From positions 1-12,552 of the forward strand of contig CABSNH010000037.1 in NCBI GenBank assembly GCA_902478985.1: a stretch of DNA of 12,552 nt, written 5' to 3'. The translations under genes and the position numbers were made by a program. Shown here piece by piece: positions 1-6,556 of this stretch (positions are counted from its first letter, which is position 1; each line of letters starts with the position of its first letter). Source of the stretch: an uncultured Collinsella sp. (GTDB taxonomy: Bacteria > Actinomycetota > Coriobacteriia > Coriobacteriales > Coriobacteriaceae). Under the pieces are notes generated by a model. That model was given only the letters and a program-made list of their open reading frames with translations. It was not told where the DNA came from and searched no databases.

Positions 1-10
1 TAAGAGACAG
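1..10. other. Residual Tn5/Nextera mosaic-end adapter, left edge
   Basis: The first ten bases, TAAGAGACAG, equal the last ten bases of the 19-bp Tn5 mosaic end used in tagmentation libraries. The matching partner sequence lies at the other end of the window. The bases are therefore most likely library adapter left on the contig, and genomic sequence starts at position 11. Confidence 0.9.
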
Positions 11-13
11 GTG

Positions 14-42
14 TTGAAAAATGGGGCGGTTCCCCATATTAT
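14..42 (+). promoter_or_regulatory. Sigma70-type promoter of the dcw operon (PmraZ)
   Basis: A -35 hexamer TTGAAA (14-19) and a -10 hexamer TATTAT (37-42) are separated by exactly 17 nt, the ideal spacing for a housekeeping sigma factor. Transcription would start near 48-50, leaving a leader of about 60 nt before the mraZ start at 111. The 17-nt spacer is filled exactly by an inverted repeat, which overlaps the first base of the -10 hexamer, so a bound protein there would block RNA polymerase. Only three genomic bases precede the -35 box, so upstream elements cannot be judged. Confidence 0.7.
21..37. promoter_or_regulatory. Operator-like inverted repeat 1, in promoter spacer
   Basis: ATGGGG-CGGTT-CCCCAT is a perfect 6-bp inverted repeat around a 5-nt centre, sitting between the -35 and -10 hexamers. 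Its core GGGGCGGTTCCCC recurs 37 bp downstream with one change. Placement and repetition suggest a repressor site. MraZ is the obvious candidate because it autoregulates its own operon in other bacteria, but known MraZ boxes are direct repeats of TGGGN-type pentamers and not a palindrome, so the binder is uncertain. Confidence 0.55.
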
Positions 43-57
43 TGATGACGTCGACAG

Positions 58-74
58 GCGGGGTGGTTCCCCGC
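58..74. promoter_or_regulatory. Operator-like inverted repeat 2, in mraZ leader
   Basis: GCGGGG-TGGTT-CCCCGC is a perfect 6-bp inverted repeat with a 5-nt centre. Its core, GGGGTGGTTCCCC, differs from that of the upstream element at one position. The arm changes outside the core (AT/AT to GC/GC) keep the symmetry. It lies about 10-25 nt after the predicted start of transcription, a common place for a second operator. It could also fold as an RNA hairpin in the mraZ leader. It is not a terminator, because no U-tract follows. Confidence 0.55.
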
Positions 75-110
75 GTACGTGCCATCTGAGTAACCGAGGG
101 GAGGGCGCAC

Positions 111-545
111 ATGGGAATGACTGGTGCATACGAGCGCAATCTCGATGCAAAAGGTCGTCTGTCCCTGCCTGCACCCCTTCGCGAGGAACTTGGAGAGCAC
201 GTTCGCGTGTTCAAAGCCCTGGATGTCGATGCTCTGTACGTGTTCTCTGCCGAGGCCTTCGATAAGTGGGTCGAAGGACTCTTCGCGGGTCGTGAGGGCC
301 ACGAGGGTTTTAACCCGCGTGACATCAACGACCAGAAGCTCATGAGGGCGATCAACAAGCGCACCACGTCGATGGATGTGGACAGCGCCGGTCGTATCGG
401 TCTTTCTGAGTCTCTCCGCAAGCAGGCGAACCTTGACCGCGAGGTCACGGTTGTGGGCAACTACGACCACCTTGAGGTTTGGGACCGCGCCGCGGCCGAT
501 GAGGACGATGACGACGAGGCTCTGCTTGACCTCTTCTTCTCGTAA
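111..545 (+). CDS. mraZ: Transcriptional regulator MraZ
   Basis: MraZ is a DNA-binding protein with two SpoVT-AbrB folds that form a ring and regulate the dcw operon it heads. The 144-residue product has the usual family length. The first domain carries the DxKGRxxxP signature (residues 12-20, DAKGRLSLP) after an AYERN start. The second carries DSAGRIGLS (91-99), followed by the VTVVGNYDHLEVW strand segment. The C-terminus is strongly acidic (DEDDDDE, about 130-136) and ends in a hydrophobic LLDLFFS; this tail is outside the folded domains and its role is unknown. The ATG at 111 follows a purine-rich ribosome site (GAGGGGAGGG, near 96-105) at good spacing. It is the first gene after the promoter, so it probably controls its own transcript through the two repeat elements, though this is inferred. 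Identity is certain from the paired motifs and gene order. Confidence 0.96.
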   Translation: MGMTGAYERNLDAKGRLSLPAPLREELGEHVRVFKALDVDALYVFSAEAFDKWVEGLFAGREGHEGFNPRDINDQKLMRAINKRTTSMDVDSAGRIGLSESLRKQANLDREVTVVGNYDHLEVWDRAAADEDDDDEALLDLFFS

Positions 546-565
546 GGGCAAGGCACGAGTAACGG

Positions 566-1531
566 ATGGAGCGTGGGATCTTGACACAAGAATATCGGCA
601 TGAACCTGTCATGCTCGGCGAAGTGCTTGAGTCGCTGCAGCTCAAGAGCGGCTCCGTTGTCTGCGATTGCACCCTTGGCGGTGCCGGTCATTCGGTAAAG
701 ATGGCCGCGCAGGTGGGGGAGACGGGCCTTTTGCTCGGCGTCGATCAGGACGACATGGCCCTCGAGGCCGCTGGCGCCCGTCTGGACCGCGAGGTTCCCG
801 GCGTCCCGCACCAGCTGCTGAAGGGCAACTTCGGCGACTTGGACGAGCTGCTTTGCTCGGCCGAGGTGCCCGGGGTCGATGGCTTCCTGTTTGACTTGGG
901 CGTTTCGTCACCGCAACTCGATATCCCTGGCAGGGGCTTTTCGTATAACGAAGATGCCCCATTGGACATGCGGATGGATCCGGGTAACAACACCCTAAAC
1001 GCAGCTGAGGTCATCAACACCTATAACGAACACGACCTCGCCCGGATTCTACGCGTCTATGGCGAAGAGAAGTTCGCCTCGCAGATTGCGCGCGAGATCG
1101 TGCGCCGTCGCGAGCAAGAACCGATCGAAACCACCGGTCAATTTGTCGAGATCATCAAGGCTGGCATTCCGGCTGCCGCTCGTCGGCATGGTGGACACCC
1201 GGCCAAGAAGAGCTTCCAGGCCATTCGCATCGAGGTCAACCACGAGCTCGATGTGCTCGAGAGGGGGCTTGACGCCGCCACCAGGTGGCTCAACCCGGGC
1301 GGACGCATCTGCGTCATCTCGTATCACTCGCTCGAGGACCGTATCGTAAAGAACCACTTTAAGGAGATGAGCCAGGGGTGCACGTGTCCGCCGGAGATTC
1401 CGGTGTGCGTGTGCGGCAACGTGCCGATACTCAAGGTCATCACCCGCAAACCCTTGGTTGCCCAACCCGATGAGGTCGCGCGCAACCCTCGGGCGAGATC
1501 AGCCAAAATCCGCGTGGCGCAGCGCCTGTAG
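566..1531 (+). CDS. rsmH: 16S rRNA m4C1402 methyltransferase RsmH (MraW)
   Basis: RsmH uses S-adenosylmethionine to N4-methylate C1402 of 16S rRNA, near the ribosomal P site. The SAM-binding loop is visible as DCTLGGAGHS (34-43), followed by GVDQDD (58-63). Family motifs include FDLGVSSPQLD (109-119), RGFSYNEDAPLDMRMD (123-138), HPAKKSFQAIRIEVNHEL (211-228) and ISYHSLEDRIVKNHF (251-265). A CTC-PPEIPV-CVC cluster (272-283) is seen in many homologues and may bind a metal. The product is 321 residues if started at the ATG at 566, which has a poor ribosome site. A TTG at 581 has GGAG upstream (568-571, 9-nt gap), and starting there gives MTQEYRHEPVML, which fits the usual family N-terminus well, so the true protein may be 316 residues. 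It lies 20 nt after mraZ and is probably cotranscribed. Confidence 0.95.
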   Translation: MERGILTQEYRHEPVMLGEVLESLQLKSGSVVCDCTLGGAGHSVKMAAQVGETGLLLGVDQDDMALEAAGARLDREVPGVPHQLLKGNFGDLDELLCSAEVPGVDGFLFDLGVSSPQLDIPGRGFSYNEDAPLDMRMDPGNNTLNAAEVINTYNEHDLARILRVYGEEKFASQIAREIVRRREQEPIETTGQFVEIIKAGIPAAARRHGGHPAKKSFQAIRIEVNHELDVLERGLDAATRWLNPGGRICVISYHSLEDRIVKNHFKEMSQGCTCPPEIPVCVCGNVPILKVITRKPLVAQPDEVARNPRARSAKIRVAQRL

Positions 1532-1567
1532 GTGCGACCGCGCGAAATTGGACCTCCCGCTCGCACC
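1531..1567. repeat. Inverted repeat between rsmH and the ftsL-like gene
   Basis: GGTGCGA (1531-1537) and TCGCACC (1561-1567) form a perfect 7-bp inverted repeat around a 23-nt loop. The left arm begins at the last base of the rsmH stop codon. The downstream sequence is A-rich (ATAAACGAAGCTTAAACA) and lacks a U-tract, so this is not a convincing intrinsic terminator. It might be an RNA stem in the operon transcript, or chance in a GC-rich region. Confidence 0.35.
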
Positions 1568-1621
1568 ATAAACGAAGCTTAAACACACTACCAACGTACT
1601 CGGGATGGGAGGCGGCATATC

Positions 1622-2092
1622 ATGGGCTATAACACCTCAAACGCAGCACTCGCCTATGATATGAACGCCATGCCCGCCTACCGCGAGGCACCGCAGGCGC
1701 CCGTTGCCCCTCGTGAGCAACGCACGCCGCGTTTTGATGTCTACACGGGCGCGGGCCGTCAGGCAAACCAGGCGGTAAGCCCGGTTTTCATGAGCGTTCT
1801 TAAAACGGTTTGCATCATTGCGGCTGTCTTCATGACGATCGGTGTCGCGCGCGTGGCGCTTGCCGGTGTTACGGCCCAGGTGCTTAACGGCAACGCAGAG
1901 CTTACCAACACGCTCGAGAAGGCGACCGACGAGAGTTCTAACCTTGAGGTCATGCATTCGGTCTATGGTGCCGACACGCGTATTCGCGATCTTGCGGGCG
2001 CCTATGGCATGGTGGAGCCCAGCGAGAGCGTTACGCTTGACTTTTCGCAGGATGCAGCCGCGGGCGCTAGCTCGACTGCGGCCGCTCAGTAA
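1622..2092 (+). CDS. ftsL: FtsL-like bitopic septum formation protein
   Basis: This 156-residue protein has the layout of FtsL/DivIC. It has a cytoplasmic N-terminal tail of about 55 residues, one membrane span (about 56-82), an extracytoplasmic segment of coiled-coil character (about 85-115), and the short motif IRDLAGAYGMVEP (121-133), which resembles the 'lA..lGMv.P' segment of this family. A low-complexity Ala/Ser tail ends the chain. FtsL works with its partners FtsB/DivIC and FtsQ to activate the FtsW-FtsI synthase at the septum. FtsL proteins are poorly conserved, so the call rests on topology and on position between rsmH and ftsI. The ATG at 1622 has a good GGGAGG site (1607-1612). 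A 90-nt gap separates it from rsmH, the longest within the first half of the operon. Confidence 0.85.
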   Translation: MGYNTSNAALAYDMNAMPAYREAPQAPVAPREQRTPRFDVYTGAGRQANQAVSPVFMSVLKTVCIIAAVFMTIGVARVALAGVTAQVLNGNAELTNTLEKATDESSNLEVMHSVYGADTRIRDLAGAYGMVEPSESVTLDFSQDAAAGASSTAAAQ

Positions 2093-2110
2093 ATAAGACG
2101 GTAGCTGAGT

Positions 2111-3976
2111 ATGACAAATGACTATCGCCGCGGTTCCGACGGGGACCACGGGTCTGGACGTCCCTCCTCGCGGGGACGTTCTGGTTATCAAGGAACGGGT
2201 CGGCCATCTTACAACGCGGGGCCGTCCTATGGCAACGACCCTGCGTCGCGTCTTCGTGGTTCGGGCGGACCTCGGGTGCGCAATACGGGCGCGCGCAAGG
2301 GGTCGTCGTCTGAATGGGTTACGGGAACGCCGCTGCCTCGCCGCGATGTCGTTATGGGCTGTATCGGGGTTGGCCTTGCCGCGGGCGTCTTCCGTCTTGC
2401 CGAATACCAGATCGTGAATGCTGACAAGCTGCGCGAGCGCGCGGACGCGCGTCGTCTGCTTTCACAGACGCTCTATGCCAAACGTGGCACTATCTACGAC
2501 CGCAACGGCAACGTGCTGACGTCGTCAGTCGAATGCCGCAATGTCGCCGTGAACCCTCAGCTTGTCGAGGACGTCGACAAGACGGTCTCGGCGCTGGTCA
2601 AGGCCACCGGTATCGATAAAAAGACCTGTCGCAAGCTGGTACTGTCTGATGGTTCCTGGGTGTATATCAAGCGCCAGGTCGACGAGGATGACGCTGCCGC
2701 CCTGGAAAAGAAGAATCTACCCGGCGTGCTCTTTGAGCAGGCGATGAAGCGGGTTTACCCGTATGGAAACCTGGCTTCTCAGGTGCTGGGCGTCGTGAAC
2801 GTGGACAACGCTGGCCTGACTGGACTCGAAAAACAATACGATGAGCTTCTGACCGGAACGAATGGCTCTCTTGTGCGCGAGCGCGCAAGAGATGGCGGCT
2901 ACATCGCGGGCGGTGCCTATAAAAAGGTTGCCGCGATTGATGGCGTGGATATCGTGACGACGATCGACGTCAACATTCAGCGCGCCGCGGAAGATGCCTT
3001 GGCCGAGGCGGTCGAGAAGACGAAGGCCAAAAACGGGTCGGCCCTGGTGACCGACCCGACGACTGGAGAGATCCTGGCCGCCTGCTCGTATCCGACCTAC
3101 GACCAGACCAATTTGGAAAACGCCAAGACCGAGGACATGAACCTTCGTCTGGTGACGGATGCCTACGAGCCCGGCTCGGTCTTTAAGACGCTGGTTGCGG
3201 GCGCCGGATTTGATTTGGGCGTTGTGCGCCCGAGCACATCGTTTGAGGTTCCCGCGAGTATCAAGGTGGGCGACGATACCGTTACCGATGCCGACAAGCG
3301 TGACTACACCATGACAATGGACGTACGCGAGATGATGCGCCGTTCGTCCAATGTCGGTTTTGTCCTGGTGGGGCGCAAGATCGGTGCCGATGATTTTGCC
3401 ACCTATGTGGACAAGTGGGGTATCGGTCATAGCTCCGGTGTCGATTTTCCGGGTGAGAGTCTGGGCATCGTCAAGGAGCGCGACCAGTACGATGGTGCCA
3501 CCTTGGGTGCTATGAGCTTTGGCCAGGCGCTGTCCGTCTCGCCGATTGAGGTCGCACGTGCCGTGGGCGGCATCGCGAACGGCGGCGTGATGATGACTCC
3601 GCACTTCTATAAGTCGAGCAAGGGCGATGAAAAGGATTGGGGCGAGGGGGATCGCGCGATTTCCGAGGAGGCCGCCTCGCAGGTGACATCGTGTATGCAG
3701 ACGGTCGTTGCCGAGGGAACGGGCGTTGGCGGCGCGGTGGACGGCTACGACGTGGCGGGCAAGACAGGTACGGCCGAGCGCGCCGATGAGAACGGCGGCT
3801 ACCTCAAAGAGAACTACATGTCGTCTTTTATGGGGTTTGCCCCGGCGCAGTCGCCCAAGGTCCTGTGCTATATCACCCTTGACGGAACCCCGTCAGGCTC
3901 CGATGCCGCCGCAGTGCCGTTCCAGTCCATTATGGCCAACGCGCTTGACGTGTTGGGTGTCCCGCGCACCAAGTAG
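2111..3976 (+). CDS. ftsI: Septal class B penicillin-binding protein FtsI
   Basis: FtsI is the membrane-anchored D,D-transpeptidase that cross-links new peptidoglycan at the division septum together with FtsW. The 621-residue chain starts with a disordered Gly/Ser/Arg/Pro-rich cytoplasmic tail (about 1-75), then one weakly hydrophobic membrane segment (about 79-98). The class B dimerisation motif RGTIYDRNGN is at 125-134. The catalytic triad motifs are all present: S356-V-F-K359 with the nucleophile Ser356, S412-S-N414, and K551-T-G-T554. The chain ends soon after the transpeptidase domain (DVLGVPRTK), so it has no PASTA repeats, unlike many Firmicute counterparts. The ATG at 2111 has only a weak ribosome site, but it is the first start in frame; the next ATG (codon 82) would cut into the membrane segment. 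It follows the ftsL-like gene by 18 nt. The mature protein should be active and beta-lactam-binding. Confidence 0.95.
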   Translation: MTNDYRRGSDGDHGSGRPSSRGRSGYQGTGRPSYNAGPSYGNDPASRLRGSGGPRVRNTGARKGSSSEWVTGTPLPRRDVVMGCIGVGLAAGVFRLAEYQIVNADKLRERADARRLLSQTLYAKRGTIYDRNGNVLTSSVECRNVAVNPQLVEDVDKTVSALVKATGIDKKTCRKLVLSDGSWVYIKRQVDEDDAAALEKKNLPGVLFEQAMKRVYPYGNLASQVLGVVNVDNAGLTGLEKQYDELLTGTNGSLVRERARDGGYIAGGAYKKVAAIDGVDIVTTIDVNIQRAAEDALAEAVEKTKAKNGSALVTDPTTGEILAACSYPTYDQTNLENAKTEDMNLRLVTDAYEPGSVFKTLVAGAGFDLGVVRPSTSFEVPASIKVGDDTVTDADKRDYTMTMDVREMMRRSSNVGFVLVGRKIGADDFATYVDKWGIGHSSGVDFPGESLGIVKERDQYDGATLGAMSFGQALSVSPIEVARAVGGIANGGVMMTPHFYKSSKGDEKDWGEGDRAISEEAASQVTSCMQTVVAEGTGVGGAVDGYDVAGKTGTAERADENGGYLKENYMSSFMGFAPAQSPKVLCYITLDGTPSGSDAAAVPFQSIMANALDVLGVPRTK

Positions 3977-4099
3977 GGGGTTACTATCTATGAAATGGCC
4001 AGTCGGTTAATCCGGGTTGTTCACACGCCCTGCACCACGCGTAGGCGGCGCTGGGATACAATACGCCGATAGCATTATTAGGTTTACAGGGGAGCTGCA
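3977..4099 (+). promoter_or_regulatory. ftsI-murF gap with possible -10 element
   Basis: This 123-nt gap is where murE would usually lie; no part of murE is recognisable. TACAAT (4057-4062) is one base from the -10 consensus and would give a leader of about 30 nt for murF, but no good -35 box lies 16-18 nt upstream. A strong AGGGGG motif (3975-3980) is followed, 9 nt on, by a six-codon reading frame MKWPVG (3990-4010) that may be chance. The murF ribosome site is AGGGGAG, near 4087-4094. An internal promoter is possible but weakly supported. Confidence 0.3.
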
Positions 4100-5524
4100 A
4101 TGATAGAGATCGCCGTCAACAATCTCGCGGCCGCAACAGGGGCCCGAACCGTGACGGGAGAAGCCGATCGGGTATGCCGCGGTTGCGTTATCGACTCGCG
4201 CCAGGTTGAGGAGGGCACGATATTCGTCGCCTTCCCGGGTGAAAAGGTCGACGGCAACGACTTTGCTTCCCGTGCCATCGAGTCGGGTGCCGGCGCCGTA
4301 GTGATGACGCGCGAGCCCGATGCCGAGCTGCTTTCGCTGGCCCATGAGAAGGGCTGCGCCATCCTGCATACCGATGACCCCGAGGAGTTTTTGCTGCGCC
4401 TGGCTCACGCTTATCGTTTGGAGCTTGGCTGCCTGGTAATTGGCATTACCGGCTCTATCGGCAAGACAACGACCAAGGACGTGCTCGCCGCGGTGCTCGC
4501 CAAGCGCTATCGCGTTTGGGCAACCAAGGGTAACTACAACAACCTGATCGGTATGCCGCTCACGGTGCTGGCGGCCCCTGCCGACACCGAGGTTCTGGTG
4601 CTCGAGATGGGCATGAACCATTTCCACGAGATTGAGCGCATGTCTCAGTCCGCCAATCCCAACCTTGCCATTGTGACCAAGATCGGCACCTCCCATATCG
4701 GTATTCTGGGCAGTCGCGAGAATATCGCTCGTGCCAAATCCGAGATTGTTGGCGGCATGTGCGCCGCCGGAGACCTTCTCCCGTTGCTGGTTTTGGGTGG
4801 TGAGGACGACTTTACTCCGTTCATCCGCGACACCTTTGCCGCGCCTGCGGGCGTCGACGTGATGCTTGCGGGCGTCTCGGACGACGATGAGGTCCGTGCG
4901 TGCGACATTCGCATTGATGACGAGGGGCGCCCGGTCTTTACGCTCGATTTTGGCTTGGGCGAGACTATCGACACACTGCTTGCCATTCCCGGCGCGCAGT
5001 CCGTTCCCAATGCCGTCAAGGCCGCGGCGGTTGCCTATCGTCTTGGCGTGACGCCCGAGCAGATCGATGCCGCCTTTAGGGGTCTTACGATTACCGGGCA
5101 TCGCCAGGAAATCAAGCGCGCCAAGAGCGGCGCTCGCGTCATCGACGACTCATATAACGCCAGTGCCGAATCGATGGCAGCCGGCCTCGACCTGCTGTGT
5201 TCGCTTTCGTGCACGGGTTCGCGCATGGCGGTTCTGGGCGAGATGGGCGAGATGGGCGACGAGGCTCCTCGCATGCATGAGCTGGTGGGCGCCTATGCGG
5301 CGGCCAAGAAGCTCGATATGCTCGCATGTGTCGGCGGTGAGCTTGCCCAGCGTATGGCCGAGGCCGCGCGCATGATGGGTATGGATGAGGACCGCATTCA
5401 GGTGTTCTCCGACTATCAGCAGGTGCTCGACCGTATGGGCGGCGCTCTTGAGCAGCATGATGTCGTGCTGGTCAAGGGCTCACGCTTCGTTGAGCTCGAT
5501 CGCTTTGTGGAAGGTGTGTGCTAG
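4100..5524 (+). CDS. murF: UDP-MurNAc-tripeptide--D-Ala-D-Ala ligase MurF
   Basis: MurF is a cytoplasmic Mur ligase that adds D-Ala-D-Ala to the UDP-MurNAc tripeptide using ATP, completing the pentapeptide. The 474-residue length is normal. The N-terminal domain carries DSRQV (32-36). The central ATPase domain has the P-loop GITGSIGKTTTK (115-126), then KGNYNNLIGMPLT (143-155), EMGMNHFHE (169-177), and K213 in the AKSEI segment, the likely carbamylated lysine by analogy with the family. The C-terminal domain has DDSYNAS (349-355), LGEMGEMGDE (379-388) and VLVKGSR. The usual GxHNVxNA stretch reads GAQSVPNA (298-305), with Gln where His is common; the Asn is kept. The ATG at 4100 has a good AGGGGAG site. 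It is the first gene of the tightly packed block that runs to murG. Confidence 0.95.
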   Translation: MIEIAVNNLAAATGARTVTGEADRVCRGCVIDSRQVEEGTIFVAFPGEKVDGNDFASRAIESGAGAVVMTREPDAELLSLAHEKGCAILHTDDPEEFLLRLAHAYRLELGCLVIGITGSIGKTTTKDVLAAVLAKRYRVWATKGNYNNLIGMPLTVLAAPADTEVLVLEMGMNHFHEIERMSQSANPNLAIVTKIGTSHIGILGSRENIARAKSEIVGGMCAAGDLLPLLVLGGEDDFTPFIRDTFAAPAGVDVMLAGVSDDDEVRACDIRIDDEGRPVFTLDFGLGETIDTLLAIPGAQSVPNAVKAAAVAYRLGVTPEQIDAAFRGLTITGHRQEIKRAKSGARVIDDSYNASAESMAAGLDLLCSLSCTGSRMAVLGEMGEMGDEAPRMHELVGAYAAAKKLDMLACVGGELAQRMAEAARMMGMDEDRIQVFSDYQQVLDRMGGALEQHDVVLVKGSRFVELDRFVEGVC

Positions 5525-5527
5525 TCC

Positions 5528-6547
5528 ATGTTCGGCAATCCTTCGTATCCTACGTACCAGGCATTTTTGGGGTTGGGCATCGCCGCCGTCATCGCGATGC
5601 TGCTTATGCCGTGGTGGATTAAGCTCCTGAAGGTCGAGGGCATCGGCCAGCAGGTTCGCGCCGATGGCCCCAAGCGTCACCTGATTAAGCAGGGCACGCC
5701 CACCATGGGTGGCGTCATCATCCTGGTTGCCGTTTCGCTGACCTGCCTTTTGATGGGAAAGCTCACCACCGAGCTCGTGCTTGTGCTGCTCGCCACGCTG
5801 GCAACCGGCGTTCTTGGCCTCATCGACGACCTGACTTCTGTCACGCACGGCCGCTCGCTCGGCCTGACGCCTCACGCCAAGATGATTGGCCTTACCCTCA
5901 TCTGCGTTACCTTTACCGTGCTTGCTGTCAACTGGTGCGGCGTCGCCCCCGAGATTCGTTTCCCCGGTGGCCTGACGATCGACCTTGGTGTGCTCTCGAC
6001 CACCATTTGCGGCCTCTCTTTTCCGTGGCTCTACCTTGTCTTTTGCTGGCTGATGATCGCGGGCCTTTCCAACGCCGTAAACCTCACCGACGGCTTGGAC
6101 GGTCTTGCCGGCGGCACCTCCATGATCGCCATGCTGGCCATGGCCGCCATGGCGTTTTTGCACGGCGATGTGAACCTGTCCATCTTCTGCACGGCGTGCG
6201 CCGGCGCCTGCCTGGGCTTTTTGTGGTTCAACTGCTATCCGGCGAGCATCTTTATGGGCGATACCGGCTCGCTTGCCCTGGGTGCCGCTTTTGCCTGCAC
6301 CTCCATCATGACCAACACCGAAGTCGTTTCCCTCATCATCGGCGGTCTGTTTATCGTCGAGACCCTGTCGGTCATGATCCAGGTTGTCTATTTCCACTTT
6401 ACGCACAAGCGCGTCTTCCTTATGGCGCCCATTCATCATCATTTCGAAAAGAAGGGCTGGGCCGAGACCAAGGTCGTCATCCGTTTTTGGATTGTCGCCG
6501 CGGCCTTCGGAGCCCTGGGCCTCGCGTTGTTCTTCCAGTTGGGATAG
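5528..6547 (+). CDS. mraY: Phospho-MurNAc-pentapeptide transferase MraY
   Basis: MraY transfers phospho-MurNAc-pentapeptide from UDP to undecaprenyl phosphate at the inner face of the membrane, making lipid I. The 339 residues are mostly hydrophobic, consistent with the ten-helix polytopic fold. Signature motifs are KQGTPTMGG (54-62), the paired aspartates in LIDDLTS (98-104), NLTDGLDGLAGG (185-196), FMGDTGSLALG (242-252), and the HHHFEKKGW loop (303-311). These include the Mg2+- and substrate-binding aspartates (D100, D101, D188, D191, D245 by analogy). The ATG at 5528 lies 3 nt after the murF stop, and its ribosome site GGAAGGTG (5509-5516) lies inside murF, so translation of the two is probably coupled. 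Confidence 0.97.
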   Translation: MFGNPSYPTYQAFLGLGIAAVIAMLLMPWWIKLLKVEGIGQQVRADGPKRHLIKQGTPTMGGVIILVAVSLTCLLMGKLTTELVLVLLATLATGVLGLIDDLTSVTHGRSLGLTPHAKMIGLTLICVTFTVLAVNWCGVAPEIRFPGGLTIDLGVLSTTICGLSFPWLYLVFCWLMIAGLSNAVNLTDGLDGLAGGTSMIAMLAMAAMAFLHGDVNLSIFCTACAGACLGFLWFNCYPASIFMGDTGSLALGAAFACTSIMTNTEVVSLIIGGLFIVETLSVMIQVVYFHFTHKRVFLMAPIHHHFEKKGWAETKVVIRFWIVAAAFGALGLALFFQLG

Positions 6548-6556
6548 TGGTCTTTC

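Noticed and set aside
58..74. Second promoter element considered as an attenuator terminator
   Set aside because: The stem is short and is followed by GTACGTGCC instead of a U-run; the matching copy upstream of the transcription start points to a DNA site.
2717..3604. A 295-codon minus-strand frame opposite ftsI
   Set aside because: Shadow of the transpeptidase domain; composition is typical of reverse-complement translation of a coding region.
4007..5101. A 364-codon minus-strand frame opposite murF
   Set aside because: Same cause: an antisense shadow of a conserved gene, without a ribosome site or domain features.
5233..5260. Tandem 9-bp repeat in murF giving GEMGEMGDE
   Set aside because: Aligned against the family pattern LGDMxELG, the length is normal, so it is a chance similarity of two adjacent codon triplets and not an insertion.
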